DNA of 64,000 nt, taken from the NCBI GenBank assembly GCA_027924585.1, contig BSBM01000870.1, positions 6,137,001 to 6,201,000 on the forward strand, in the 5' to 3' direction. Numbering within the stretch: the stretch's first letter is position 1; each line of letters begins with the position of its first letter. Below, in pieces: positions 22,440 to 35,073 of this stretch. The stretch comes from Larix kaempferi (Eukaryota > Streptophyta > Pinopsida > Pinales > Pinaceae). Made by a program: the position numbers and the translations under genes. The notes under the pieces are model-generated. The model had not been told where the DNA came from, made no database searches, and was given only the letters and a program-made list of their open reading frames with translations.

Positions 22440-25400
22440 TGTCAAAACCCAAAAATTCCGAAAAAAATTTAAAATTTTTAAAATAGCAATTAATGTTATT
22501 AAATACATTTCTTGATCTGTTTGTTTCAGTTAAGTGATCATAAATATGTCTGAATGATCTGTTATTGTACTTAAATTTTAATGTGAGTTTTATTTACAGT
22601 TACTGATGGTTTTCTGTTTTGCAAACTCAAGGGGGAATTGCCATAGCATACTGGGCTTACTTAGCTTCCAAGCTAATGCATAAAAGTGTCTTTCTCTTAC
22701 AGATATACAGGTACTGTGCGGGTCGCTACAATTAAATCTTTAAAGTATTAAAAGTCAGTTAGCTGTACCAATTCCTTCAATAATAGTCTAAGCATGCTAG
22801 ACAGGTTATCAAGTGTTTAAAGGTAGCACTCAACCTATGATCTCTTCAAGATCTTATTGTTATAGAATTAGAAATTACTTAGAGATTATGACAACTATTT
22901 TTCTTGAGAACAAAAGAATTACCTAACTCTTATGAAGTAATTGCTCTCTGATGATATTACTGATATGCAAATATATTTCAAAACTAGCACTGTAGATTAC
23001 AACTGGTTGTCCAATACCACATGACAATTATTACTCATCTGTTGTTACTGTATCATTTACAATTACCCTTATAAAGGATCTGGAAATTTCATCGTATGAA
23101 TTGCTTATTGCTAGCATTGTATGATATTCTGTCAGTTACATGTCTTCTTATGATATTCTTAAGGTTTTGATTTGATTGCACCGCTACTCCTATTTCTATA
23201 ATGTTATTAGATATAAGAACAAGACTAACATCTATCTCAAATGACACTAATACAGTAGGATTGTAAATCATCATACTTAACTTCACTCCATTATCATGTA
23301 GATTTAAGGATTGATGTACCCTTTGTCTTTTCTCATGAGATTAGGGTTAAGGCAAAAATAGTGATGTGTTGTTCTAAACCATTTATAACTTACATTACAT
23401 CCTTACCAATATAACTTTTATAATGCAATTCGCTTCCTCCATGTCTAGAATACTTCATGACTGAGTTTCGAACAATGTTCATAATGCATGGATTAATAAG
23501 TCAAGGTTAAATCGATACAATGCAAGGTTTATAAGTATTATCCTAATGTGTGATTATTAAAGGATGTCATGTGAACTATGTTATTTTATACCTTTATGAA
23601 TAACCAAGCAATAACTCTATCTCTCATGCTATGATTTTTATTCATCAAACAATGATGAGGATCTCAATGTAATTTGGACATTGTTGACAATACATAAAGT
23701 TTATTGGTTGCAGGTCAAGGAATTATTGTTCACTAGGCGAGCTTCGAAGGCATTGTTCTAACATGAATTATATAGTGGATTAAATTATGGTGTCTCGACC
23801 ATACTAGAATATTCCTGCTATGATTAACCTTTGATTTTTAGTGTACTCATACTATGATTTTAATTTGGTTTACAAACAATTTGCAACTCATCGTGGAACA
23901 TTAGAACAGCAACCCACTGCATGGAAATTATTTAAAGTGCTACGTGGTTGGTCTTGAGCCATGCATTTGGCGATATATAATAGTTGGTTAACCCTACACT
24001 GTCATTTCCCTTTGCCTTCGGGCTTGGTTGCTCTGCGAAACCCTCCTGTCCGAATCCTTCCTGTTACAGTGTTGATGGCAGCTATTATGTTGCTTAAGCT
24101 CTCTGTGCATGTCTGTTGTACTGTGTAGGAGTCATTACGAGTTGTTATCACGGCCATCAGTTTGCTAAAACCTAGGGTTTCTCCTTCACTAAGGACCTGA
24201 CCCTGTCATGGCGTCTCTTCATCTTTCCATTTGAGTTCTGTCGAAACTTCCATTGTGGAGGTTACCTTTGTTTCTGCCATCTCAGGGTATTTGTTGATGA
24301 AGAAGGGGTTTACACTTACCTTGCTTGCGATTATCAGGATAATTACAGTATTAAAACTCTCTTCCAAATGCTGGTAAGATACAGGATTTGCTTCTTCGTT
24401 TTTCTAATTTAAGAAATGATTCGAAATAGATGCATTTGTAACTGACACAAGATTTGTCGTTGCAGGTTCTTGCTTCTATTTATAGGTGGGGATGGCACGA
24501 GCTCCAGCGATTGGCTCTACCGGTAAGCCTGGTTCTCACCGTGGCATAACCTCCTTGTTGGTTGTTTGTAGGTTTAGGGTTTTGGTTTGACTGAAGAGCC
24601 ACAAAGATTACGACATCCTTGCTACATCTTTTATCTGTATATTTGAATGAAATATTATGGGTTTTACCCCGTGTGGTAATTTGGGTGTTATGATTTGATC
24701 GAGAAAGTAATTTAAAATCTTGCCTTCGAAATGAGGGATTTCTGTAGTTGACCTACTGTGTATTTAAATGGATAGATGGTAAGAGGCATGAGCCCACCTG
24801 GAGATGAAATTACGGCCTCTTAAAAAATTTTTGTTTGTTTTACTGTTCTCTTTAGAATATACAGGGTTTTCACCCAGGTTTTTGGTAATATAACTTGTGA
24901 AATTGTATTCTTGCTCCTTTGGTTGTCTTAATACATACATGGATAGATTCTATGTTTTACAGTCTATATGTAGTGAAAAGAACTATGGCCGTGGGGAAAT
25001 CGTTGTCTTTATTCTTACTATTTCTTTTTACATGTAAAGTCAGAAAGGATGGAAATAAATCCGAAAACTACAGTGATGATTTGGTTTAAAAGTTGATTCT
25101 ATCGTTATGATTTTCTTCTGTTGATAGTTTGTGAAACAAGTGAAAGATATTGTAATGATAAAGAAGCTCGACAATGAGCTGGAAAAACCGTTTTGTCTGT
25201 TTTGTTTTGTTGTGGATTTAATATCTAGGTTTTCCTCTGCTGATAAATTCTTATTGTTAAAAAAAACTTGGAATAATAGGGTTCGATTTGAACACCACAT
25301 TCGTATTTTGGTTTAGTTGCTTGTTCGGTTGTTTTGGATTATGACTCTGTCGAGGAAGTGAGTCTAGTGAGAGTTAATACTATACTGAATAAGCTCGATG

Positions 25401-26676
25401 CCGAGCCTAAGAGGGTTCTGCTAAATCTTTTGTTTTCTTTATGAAATTCTCTGTTAGGGTTTGGCGAAATGATTTGGTTGTAATGTAAGGATTTGTTGAA
25501 ATAAAACAAATAGGGTTTGAGCAATGGTATAGATAACCTAACCGTGGCTACCCTTCCTCTGAAATGATATTTATTAGGATAACAGTACTGTAATTTTTAT
25601 TGTTAAAGTTTACTATTGTTTTCTTATGATTTGTTAAATAAATTTTGTAATATACAGCATACAATTATTTATATATGATCCTTGCTTATCTATTCAAAAC
25701 TAGATTTATAATTTTATTTATAAACTAAAACTGAAAGTCTTACACTGGTATTGAATACAGGATAGATAGTTGTTATAAATGTAATAATAAATTACCCTTT
25801 AAATATTACTAGTGATGCTGATAAACAATAATAACTCAACCAAATCTAACTATGACTATTCTGAGATGTTAACTTCCTAAATAATTGCTCCTCGGACATG
25901 TAGGAATTTAAACACAGCATATATCCATTTATAATTAATAAACATAAGAATAAAATAACAATCATAAAAGAAACAAATAACAGAACCTGTATAAGATGTG
26001 GACAACAACAGCAATGGGAGGCTGTTCCTCCCTACCAACTCCTGGAGAGTGCCCAGACAGCACTTCTCAGGACCCCTGAGCTTGCTCTGGTCTCCCTGGC
26101 TGGAACTAAGTGCAGCAAAATAATTCACTCAGCCCAAACAGCTATACTCGAACCAAGTTACTGCAGCATCCCTCTCAAACAACTTCCTTACTGTATAATT
26201 TCCCCTCTTCCTCAATGGGACTCCTGAATAACATTCACCTGAATGTATTCTCCCTCCAGAACAATTCGAACCCTCAGCTCAGTTCATTGAGTACTATTTA
26301 AAAGATTGCCTAGGTCTTTGTTGGGTTAACTGTGATTAATGAGCCACCTGCTCAGATTCCACTTTCTTGGGGAATCATGACCCCAAATATAGGGAAGTTT
26401 CCACCTGCAACTTAGGAAATGTTTGAGGATGCTGCCACTTGTCTTTTGCCTTTCCACCTAGTTCCATCCACCAGTTTGACCAGTAACCTCTTTTAACAGC
26501 TCTCCCATGCTGTTGTCTCCATAATTTATTTATTAATAATAAAATATTCTGATTTACATTCCATTTCTAGTGACTCTGCTGAGTCATCAATTCCTACTTA
26601 GCATTAAATTTAACATAATGTCTCAGGAATATAATAAAATAATTACATTATTTTTACAAAATTGGGGTATGTGACA
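22440..26676. mobile_element. 4,237-bp LTR-like insertion (giant solo LTR or non-coding element)
   Basis: Begins TGTCAAAACCC at 22440 and ends GGGGTATGTGACA at 26676, so the termini are TGTCA...TGACA. It is flanked by a perfect 5-bp target duplication, GAAGC (22435-22439 and 26677-26681), and it interrupts the second unit of a tandem duplication, which proves it is an insertion. No coding frame longer than about 85 codons and no retroelement protein motif is present. No internal direct repeat that would split it into two LTRs was seen by eye. A TATA-like CTATTTATAGG is at 24476. The simplest reading is a solo LTR of unusual length from a long-LTR gypsy family; a LARD-type element is the alternative. 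Confidence 0.75.
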
Positions 26677-28125
26677 GAAGCATTTTTCTAAAAATGCAAG
26701 TGAATCAACAAACATCTAAATAAGTACAAATTGAGAAAGACACATCTTTATGGCACTATGCAAAGAGAGTCAAGATTATCATGCACTAACTAAAGTAGAA
26801 AATAACATTGCAAATATCCACAATGGGGACTTAGCAAGAAGTGTTTATGTCAGGAAGCAAAAAAAAATTCTATGGGATTTGGAATAAAAGAGGAGGAGGT
26901 CGTTAGCATATAGAGAGGAAAAATAGAGACTTGAAAGCATAACAATTTGGTTGGCTCAAGGAGATGAGAATGCAAAAGTATTTCATAAATATGTTAATCA
27001 CAAGAAAAATTTCAATACTAAATGGGAGATGAAAAGAGGCTGGAACCAAAGCTACTTCTTTTAAGGACATAGTAGACCGTAAAGTAGCTCACTTTAAAAT
27101 AATTTACGAAGAGCCTATTATTATCAGTGGAGTAGAGGTGGTAAATATGACAACTTTCTTCCCTTGTTTTGTGAAAAATGAAAACAATGAAAGGTTAATG
27201 GAGCTAGTCACAAAGGAGGAACTGGAAATAGTTTTATATAACTTCCAAAAGGATGAAGTCTTAAACCAAATGGTGGGATGTTACATTTATTTATTGGGAT
27301 TATTTGACCATTTAGAAGGAGATTTGATAAGGGCTATTAAATATATAGAACTTATTAAAGGGTATTGAGATCCTTTGACTCTACTTTTTTTTGACCTTGT
27401 ACCAAAAAAAGATAAGCTAAAATCATTTGTTGACTCCAAGCCCATCTCCTTATGAAAATGCATCTACAAGATTATAGCCAAAATCATAACATGAGGTTGA
27501 AGAATCTCTTAGAAAGGTTTATTTGTTCTAAACAAATTAGTTTATTATCAATAAGGCAGATCCATGATGCAATCATATTTGCACAAGAAAGAATGCACTC
27601 ATCAAAACAAAAATTACCAGCTATGGTAATCAAGTTGGAATTATCTACATATGATAGGGGAAACTAACTATACTTAAGGTTAATGCTAATTCATATTGGT
27701 TTTAGTGTTCAATTTGTAAATTGGATTATGAATTGTATTTCCTCCATTTCATCTCATATCCTAATCAATGGATCAACTTCCCTTTTCTTCAAACCATCTA
27801 AAGTTCTAAGAGAAAGATGCCCCCAAATCCATTGCTATTTCTAATTATGGAAGGATTCACCAGAGTCATCTCTAAAGAAAAAATAATATGGAATTTAAAA
27901 GACATAAAGATTGGGAAAACCTTAAGCTGGCACCACTTTTTTTTGTTGATGATGCTTTGTTATTCGATCATGGATTTAATAGAGATGCATCTAAGCTAAA
28001 TGATACTACGGAACTCTACTACACTACTATAGGCATGATAGTGAACATGCAAAACTCTTAGATACATTTTTTTGGTTTAGAGGAATCCTAATCAAGAGAG
28101 ATTCATTAGATTTAACAATATTGTG
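26677..28125 (+). pseudogene. LINE-2 reverse transcriptase
   Basis: Continues LINE-2 after the insert. An open stretch at 27138-27368 (MVNMTTFFPCFVKNENNERL) is followed across frames by DLVPKKDKLKSFVDSKPISL, IYKIIAKIIT, LLERFICSKQISLLSIRQIHDAIIFAQE, MVIKLELSTYDRGN (motif A, with the usual KAYD altered), WIMNCISSISSHILING, and FFVDDALLFDHG at about 27940, the catalytic FVDD. The next block is IGMIVNMQKS. Stops and single-base shifts are frequent. Confidence 0.8.
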
Positions 28126-28605
28126 TTAAGCCTTATATATTGTGGCATTACATTTCTATTATTATATTAGTATTGTTTTTATTGGTTGGCTAAGACCTTA
28201 ATTGTAATTGTATGGTTAGTTAGAATTGTAATTGTACCCTTTGTTTCATATATATATATTGGTAATAGAGCCATTTTTCCGAGGCCTTTTCAAATAGCCA
28301 AATTTTTAGGACAATCAAAAGTGAAGTACCCGTGGTAAGAATTTCAGGTATTGTTTCATTATAATTCAAATTTGTGATCCTTGGAAATTAAGGTTTTTTA
28401 CTAGTCCAAAAATTAGTCTCGGACATGTGTTCTTGGTAAAATTGTCACATCTAAAGCTTAAGGACTCCAAATTGAGTTCCACATCTTGCATCAGATTGAA
28501 TACATACCATATTTTTTTGTGGTAAAAAAATTAGAAGCAAAGAAGGAAATGCAGACACATGGCAGCCCATACAATTTCACTCTCCTGAAAGGGCCAGTAA
28601 TAATA
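28126..28605. other. About 480-bp interruption in LINE-2
   Basis: LINE-2 text stops after the FFGLEES block near 28110 and resumes near 28606 with GGFNYLGFFIKI-like sequence, so about 480 bp is extra. It starts near TGTGTTAAGCCTTATAT and holds TTTCATATATATATATTGGTAATAG. I found no clear terminal repeats or target duplication. Confidence 0.35.
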
Positions 28606-29420
28606 AGTTTTAAGGAGGATTTAACTAACTAGGATTATTCATAAAAATAGATGGTTACAAGAAAAATGATTGGAATTGATTGTTCAAAGGTGGAGAAGAG
28701 AATAAATCTATGGTGTAATAGATGGCTATCCAAGCGTGGAAGATTAATCTTTGTAAAGTTAGTTATGGACGCAATTCCTACTTAGTTACACAATATAGCA
28801 TACATTCCAAAAGGTATATAGGAGAATATTATAAGGGTAAGCTTTAGATTCCTATGGTCAGGCAAAAGAGAGAAAAATGACACACCCTTGGTTAAATGGA
28901 AAGCCATAACAAAGCCAAAGGACCAAGGAGGTTGGTGCCTCAAAATTATTTTCACTCTAGGAAAGCACTTTGAAATCAAAAGTGTGCGGAGATTGATATA
29001 TAATGAAGGTCTTTGGAACCAAATATTAGTATATAAATGTATAGAGCATGATTCTTTAAAATACTAGATCAAAAGTCTACAAAATTCATACACGATGTTT
29101 CAATCATATCAAAAACAATAGTTTAGTATTTCATACTAATAGAAAAATAACTAGTTTGGAAAGTAGGAAGAGGGGACATGGTAAGGATTAGAAGAAACCC
29201 CTAGGTGGGCAATGGAAATGAGTACAAGTAATAAATATCCTACATAGGGAAGGCATCTCCAACCGAGCTCAAGTCATCTCTCCTAAAAATACTTTTATAT
29301 GACATCAAAATTGAAGGAAGGTAAAGCAACTAGTGTTGAAAGGCCAAGAGAAGATTCAATGGGAGGATTATACATATAAACTCAATAGGTCATGTTAGAA
29401 TAAAATATTCATAAGTCGAA
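28606..29420 (+). pseudogene. LINE-2 C-terminal region
   Basis: Reads across frames as WLQEK followed by a basic linker, NLWCNRWLSKGGRLIFVKLVMD-like text, NIAYIPKGI, FRFLWSGKREKNDTPLVKW and KDQGGWCLK, the usual region after the RT of plant L1 elements. Then VWKVGRGDMVRIRR and WVGNGNEYK, close to 29170-29230. It ends near 29420, just before the CACTA-like terminus, so the RNase H and 3' tail are missing or displaced. Confidence 0.7.
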
Positions 29421-29486
29421 CTAGTTTGGTCAAAGAATCTAGCCCTAGGGATTTACACTCCAAGACTATGATATCAAGTTATGTTT

Positions 29487-29640
29487 CACTACTAGGAGAA
29501 CACCCTCTAGCGGAGGTTATAGTGGAAGCCCCTACAAAAGAGCCCAAATATCTATTTATAGTGGAGGTCTCTAGCAGAGGCAAGTGGTCAGAGGTTTTAG
29601 TGGAGGTTTTAATCGGTGCTACTGAAATCCTAAAATGCAC
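29487..29640 (+). mobile_element. CACTA-like transposon end
   Basis: CACTACTAGGAGAACACC starts at 29487 and matches the CACTACTAGAAAA pattern of plant CACTA (En/Spm) termini. Subterminal short repeats follow: CTAGCGGAGG, TAGTGGAAG, TAGTGGAGG, CTAGCAGAGG, TAGTGGAGG. I did not find an inverted partner ending in TAGTAGTG before the LARD at 35074, so the other end is lost or beyond a later insertion. No CACTA transposase was recognised. Confidence 0.6.
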
Positions 29641-31650
29641 CGGTGCGGTACAAGTGTTCCCGCACTGTTGCGTCTAATACACAAGCACACCGATAAGAAA
29701 AACCCCTTCTAGTATGGGAAAAATGAATAATGTTATATATAAAAAATTTGCTTCATCGATGCGTTAAACGACGGATAAGCCCCGATGCATACATACACTA
29801 AACACACCATATTTGGCCCAAAAACATGCACCATGCATATATAATTATAAAAACAAAAACCATAAATGGTGTGCTAGGTAACCACAACAACCTTGGTGCG
29901 TCTATAAATTTAACGCACTGTATATGATCCGAAAAAAGGCCAAAGATAGTATATTTAAAAAACAAAAAACATTAGTAGTGTAGTATAGCCCAACAACTAC
30001 ACTGGTGCATGATGCGTATTATAGCACCAAATTCAAGAATTAAAAAATAGTTGCCTCATCAATTCTATTTTTTTAAATATGGTACGTTTACATATGTATA
30101 CAACCCTGGTGCATAACATGACATGAATGCACTTAGGCATAAAAAATAGACGCGCACCGTATAAGGGATAAATTATATTATTTTTTTATTATTAAAAATG
30201 CCCCGACTTGATTTTTTTTTTTTTTTTTATAACATAACGGTGCGTTGGTGGTCCATGGAAGCACTGGGCGCCTAGTAATAGATCTATCCAGTGCATCATT
30301 GATTCAGGCACACCGGATCAGGGTCAAATAAAAAAAGGTCGGCTGAACTATTCATTTTTAACCCCCACGGTGCTCTTTAGCTCCCAAGCATCAATGCCAC
30401 CTTTGCCTCCCTACACCGCCCTACCATATGTGCTCCTCTTACCTGCATTTCTCCTATCCACTGCCTGATATGTGGGAATTTTTCCAAATGGTGGGAAAAA
30501 TTCATTTTTTGGACTATGTGGGAACCATGCCTCCCCGACGAGTAAACGTCCAGGTAGTCTCATTGTTTTCTTCTAACTTAAATTTTTAGCTGATTAAAAA
30601 TTGAAATAAAGCTTTAATTTCCACTATTTTAAAAAAAAAATCGAAATTATGCACGATGCGTCGATTGCTTCCACTCACATCGTTGTTCGGTGCACATTGT
30701 AAATTTATAGGCAGCACTGACAACGGTGTGCTTTTGCCTGAGCAAAGTAGCGCAATGTTTTAATGGTGCTATTCACAGTATAGTGCATAGTTTAATTTTA
30801 ATATATATATTTTAAATGGTGCGTTAATTTATGTATAGCACACCATTTAATTTTAATTAAACAAAAATAAAAAACAATGTGTTAATTTATATATATGCAC
30901 TCGTGGGCATCGTTAGGATGGTGCGCTAAATGATAGAATACCACCATATTAAATTTAAAAAAAAATTAAAAACCTAACCGGTGAATTCTATGGTATAAAA
31001 CGATTCGACATGCTGTATTAAATTAGGTGCACTATATACCAATGTGTTGTTTAAACCTCAATGAGAACGCACCTTTATGGTGCAGTATTTGACCCAAGCA
31101 CACTGGGAAGATGTAATTAAAAATTAAAATTTTATTTTGGTGCGCAATGTTATTCATTACACACCACTTACAGTGCTTTTCTAGTTAAACACACCAACAT
31201 GCACACATGCACCATCTCCAAAAATGCACAGGCCAATGCCAGTGCTTTATCTTCCTTTATGCACACTGCTAGCGGTGCAAAGACATTTATCATACACACT
31301 AGTTCTTCCCTTTTATGGAAGCATCAATGCTTCCCTTTATCATGGAAGCACCGACACCGTCCGGAGATCCCCTATTAGCGCTCCAGCAGTGCGTACTATT
31401 CTTATATACGCACTTACCTGGTGGTAGTTGTGTTATGAACACACTGGTGCTTTGTATTAATAAAGCACATTGTTACATTTTTATAAAAATAGTTAATGTA
31501 TTATGTGCGCTACATAGAGGTAGCACACCGTTCCTGGTGTGTATGTATTTATACGCATTGTATGTGGTGCTTGCCTATTTTTCAGGCGCATCGGTTTGGA
31601 AAATCAAGTTTTTTAGGGAAAAGCTATTATTTCATATTTATAAATATAAT
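29600..31650. repeat. Field of GGTGCG/CGCACC motifs
   Basis: About 2 kb of AT-rich, non-coding DNA in which a 5-8 base motif close to GGTGCG or its complement recurs more than 20 times in both orientations, e.g. GCACCGGTGCGG (29637), TTGGTGCGTC (29892), TTAACGCACTG, ACGGTGCGTTGG (30237), CACGATGCGTCG, ATGGTGCGTTAA, AGCACACCATT. A T-run is at about 30210-30228. The pattern resembles the subterminal transposase-binding repeats of CACTA elements, which fits the terminus at 29487, but it is longer than usual. The ORFs seen at 31224-31665 are not convincing. Confidence 0.6.
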
Positions 31651-31728
31651 TCTCATTTTAATTAATTAATTAATATTTTTTTTTTAATGTTTTATATAAT
31701 AGATTGATGTATTTTATTTGTTAATCAG

Positions 31729-33824
31729 AGATGTCAGCACAGATGGGAGCATCAACAACAACAACAACGAGTTGACCCATACAATGTTTTACGGGCATGG
31801 GAGGCTAGAGAGAGGGAGAGGGAATTGTACATTCACCCCATTACTACACAAACGCAAGCCCTCTTGAGGGAAGTAGGCATCCTTAAGTTCTATGAGGAGG
31901 CTACATCCTTGAAGGGGAACTCGAGATTTTTTGCTAAGTTGATCTGTTTGTGGGATCACCAGAGACAATCCTTCCGCATTGGTCCTGATCAGTGGTTTGA
32001 GCCAACTGAGGAGGATATATATTTTATCACAGGGCTATCCAGGAGAGGGAAGGATTTTCCCCACGTCCTTGATGTCCCAATTGGTGTAGGAGTTCCAGAG
32101 ACTTAGCTTGCCTACTCTTTGAGATAAGTTCACGATGATGTCCTTGATCCAATGGGTTTTCAGATTTTCGGTGGATAGCTACGCATCTTTGCTTTTCATG
32201 GAGAGGAGGTTAAGTGCCTCTCATTGTTGGTGATGACCATTGCACACTGCACCAGTAATGGGAAAAACATTAGTTTCCCTTTATTATTTTATGTTGATTC
32301 TTTAGTGCAGAGGCCGAGATGCATTTGGTGGTCTACCATTTTTTTACGACAGTTCTGTTTTTCTCTCAATAGATGTCGTGCACCGTTCGAGGGAAGGTCT
32401 AAATTCCCTTTTGGTTCAAAGTTTTTTTGTTTATTTTTTGAAAGGTTTCCAGTCACGAGGCCTTCATTTGATCGTCACCCTCCTAGGCCGATTAATGAGG
32501 CACCTATGCATATGTGGGGGTAGATGCTGCCCAAGAGGGGTCAACCGATGTTCCATGCCAGGATCACATCCAACATAATGGACTTAATATCCAGTGAGGA
32601 TGAGCGTAGTTTGGACATGGTGTCGTTTCCTTATGCAGGGTTGGATTGGAGAGGATGTTCAAACATCTTCTTAACCCTGGATGATCCATCAGATACTGGA
32701 GGTAATATTATTGTTATGTTTAAATTAATATAATTTCATTTTATTATCTTACTTAATGCAAATAAGATTAATTATAACACTTTCTTTAAATTGTGTAATT
32801 ATTGTTGTGTATTATATATTTTGTAGATATTGGTACCTTTGTTGGGGACCAACCTCCCCAACCTGCTAATGTTGAGATGATTGAGGCCAGGCCGCCGGGT
32901 CACGTTATAGAGCTGGAGAGACCCAACATGTGACGTAGGCCTGCTGCTAGAGACAAACAACATTTGATTGACTAGTTGCCTACATACATGGATGGACACG
33001 GAGTCTTCCCTATACTTGTTGATGATATCGTGCGAGATCCCAATCTCATGGATATGTGGAGGGACCTTCCTCTATATATGATTCTTCTTACACATCATAT
33101 CATCGGAGCTACTGGAATTATAGTAGATTTGAGGGATGTTCATGGTTGTGGTCATCCTCCTTCTCCACCTCCTCCTTCACCTCACTGACTGGTTGACCAT
33201 GCACCATCTCATCCAGATGATCCTCCTCTACCTCCTCCTTCAACTCACTGATCGACTGACATGAAACCCTATCATCCAGTTCCTGATCCTCCACCTCCTC
33301 CTTCACCTCATCGAGTTGACCAGGAACCCTATCATCCAGCTCCTCCTTCAGCTCCCCTAGTTGACCAAGCATCCTCACATCTAGATCATGATCCTCCACC
33401 TCCTCCTTCACCTCACCGAGATGAACAGGCACCATCTCATCCATCCGACCATCCTCCACCTCCTCGGTCGATTGACCAGGCACCCTTTCTTCCAACTCAT
33501 GATCCTCCACCTCCTCTTTCACCTCACTAAGTTGACTAGGCACCATCTCTTCCTCCTCCTCACCATGATGGCCGACCACCATTTCCTCCTCCACTGGTTG
33601 GTCGAACACCCCCTCCTCCACATGCAGCCAACCCAACAACATCTCCATCAAATCCACTGCATGCCAACCGAACACCCTCTCCTCCATGGACAAACGACCA
33701 TCCAACATCTTCTACTACACACACGACCTCAACTATTCTATATAGGATGCCTCTGGCTGGTGGAGGTACTGATGCCTTTGCATCCGTTGGTGGAGGTATC
33801 GATGCCTCTGGTTCTGGATGTTGA
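31729..33824 (+). pseudogene. GLSRRG-family gene 1 (plant-mobile-domain-like), broken
   Basis: Exon text from a 3' splice site at 31727-31728 reads CQHRWEHQQQQQRVDPYNVL, LLREVGILKFYEEA, FFAKLICLWDHQRQSF and PTEEDIYFITGLSRRG. The last block resembles the LeDVxxLtGLpvdG core of plant mobile domains. Downstream come LVMTIAHCTSNGKN and FYVDSLVQRP, then SKFFCLFFERFPVTRP. A GT-AG intron fits 32702-32826 exactly: joining it keeps frame, giving DTG/DIGTFVGDQPP. The same frame then runs through a proline-rich tail to a stop at 33822. About ten in-frame stops break it, e.g. at 32104, 32521, 32932 and 33186. Function is unknown; related domains occur in captured genes and transposons. Neighbouring motif fields suggest it travelled with a mobile element. 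Confidence 0.55.
33150..33715 (+). repeat. Proline-rich degenerate tandem repeats in gene 1 tail
   Basis: Imperfect units of about 75-80 bp encode variations on HDPPPPPSPHRVDQAPSHP. Seven or so units are visible. The opposite strand has an open frame of Glu/Val-rich text (33118-33708) which is simply the complement of this low-complexity repeat. Confidence 0.8.
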
Positions 33825-33840
33825 CTAGATATGTTGTAGC

Positions 33841-34215
33841 AGATATTTGACTTGAGATGTATATTTCACATCAAGATGATTAGTTGATATTATTGTTCAT
33901 ATATATATGTATGCATGTATGTATGTATGTGTTTATGTATGTTTCATTTTCCATGTTCATGATGATGTACTTTATTTATATGTTGATGTTGATGTGTATA
34001 TTGTTAGGTCATGTTAGAATATATGTTTTCTATATGTGTATTCTAAATGATACTTGTTAGATGTGTGTAATGATGATGTTAGACGATGCTTGTGTTTTGT
34101 TAGATGTGATTTTTAGTTTTATATGCTAGATGCCATTTATATGTGTTAGATGTTTTAGCTATTTTTTATGTGTATGTTAGATGGTGCTTATCATATTTGA
34201 TGGGTGATGATAGAT
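33841..34215. other. AT-rich 3' flank with ATGT microsatellite
   Basis: No coding. A (TATG)n-like run lies at about 33903-33950, and the following 250 bp is T/G-rich with repeated TGTTAGATG. This may be the 3' UTR of the pseudogene upstream. Confidence 0.4.
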
Positions 34216-34303
34216 ATGTATTTTAGATGATGTTTGTTTACAGACAATCTGTAAGTGCCATGTATTTTAGATGATGTTTGTTTACAGACAATCTGTAAGT
34301 GCC
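34216..34303. repeat. 44-bp perfect tandem duplication
   Basis: Two adjacent copies (34216-34259, 34260-34303) of a unit starting ATGTATTTTAGATGATG and ending GTAAGTGCC. No differences seen, so the duplication is recent. Confidence 0.9.
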
Positions 34304-35073
34304 AACACAAACAAATCTCCCTATTCCAAATGGTTCGGACCTAGAACAAAACAAATACACAATACAAATAACTTTCCTAGATCGATCAAATTGCAATAAG
34401 AGATAACTCAGCTTATGAGTGCAATTCCTTTCTCCTTGCTTGATCCAACTCCTCGGTATCCATATCTTCAGCTACAAGACAACATGAAACAAATGGAAAC
34501 AAACAAGTAATGATAGCATATGATCATAAACCAATCTAGATTAGCAGTCAAAGAAGCCAATCCTAAAGTCTATAATGATAAGATGTTTATGGAAAGTATT
34601 TGCATTAATGTAATTGCAGAAAATACAAAGAGAGTAGTTACAACTGAGCATTGACGTCGTAACACCATCTGAATGATCTTAGCCTCAAAGATCAAAACTT
34701 TTCCTCCTATGGATGAAAGGGATTTCCTAGCAGAATTTCACCCGCATGTAGGTACTTTATCCTTCCGCCCCTTAACCATGGAGAGGGGTTTTATATTTAT
34801 AGGGCTAAAAGGATATGAGAGGTTGAGGATTTGTGGGATAAGCTTAAGGGATCATCCCACTAGGTAAGGGGATCGAGAGCCACCTTTCCTAGCATATAGG
34901 GATAAGCCTCCACGCAACCAAAGGTTCGAGAAGTCGCTTGAAGCTTCTCTTTTTCCATTTTAACCAACAACGATGCACCTTGTGTCATTGAAGGGTGACG
35001 CCTTTTTTGCAAGGGAAACTTGCGTCACCGATGCACTCTATCAATGTGCAGAGGGCGTCACCCAAGGTTTGAC
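34304..35073. other. Unassigned DNA left of the LARD
   Basis: No supported gene. An open stretch at 34673-34867 (MDERDFLAEFHPH) lacks any family resemblance. The last 100 bp has GGTGACGCC, TTGCGTCACC, GGGCGTCACCC and GGTTTGAC, a cluster of GACGC/GCGTC motifs running into the LARD insertion point. The five bases TTGAC (35069-35073) are the left target duplicate. Confidence 0.4.

Noticed and set aside
33118-33708. 196-codon Glu/Val-rich frame on the minus strand
   Set aside because: It is the complement of the proline-rich repeats of gene 1; the plus frame is supported by a shared intron and family resemblance.
29487-35073. A complete CACTA transposon ending before the LARD
   Set aside because: No inverted TAGTAGTG end and no transposase found in the interval.
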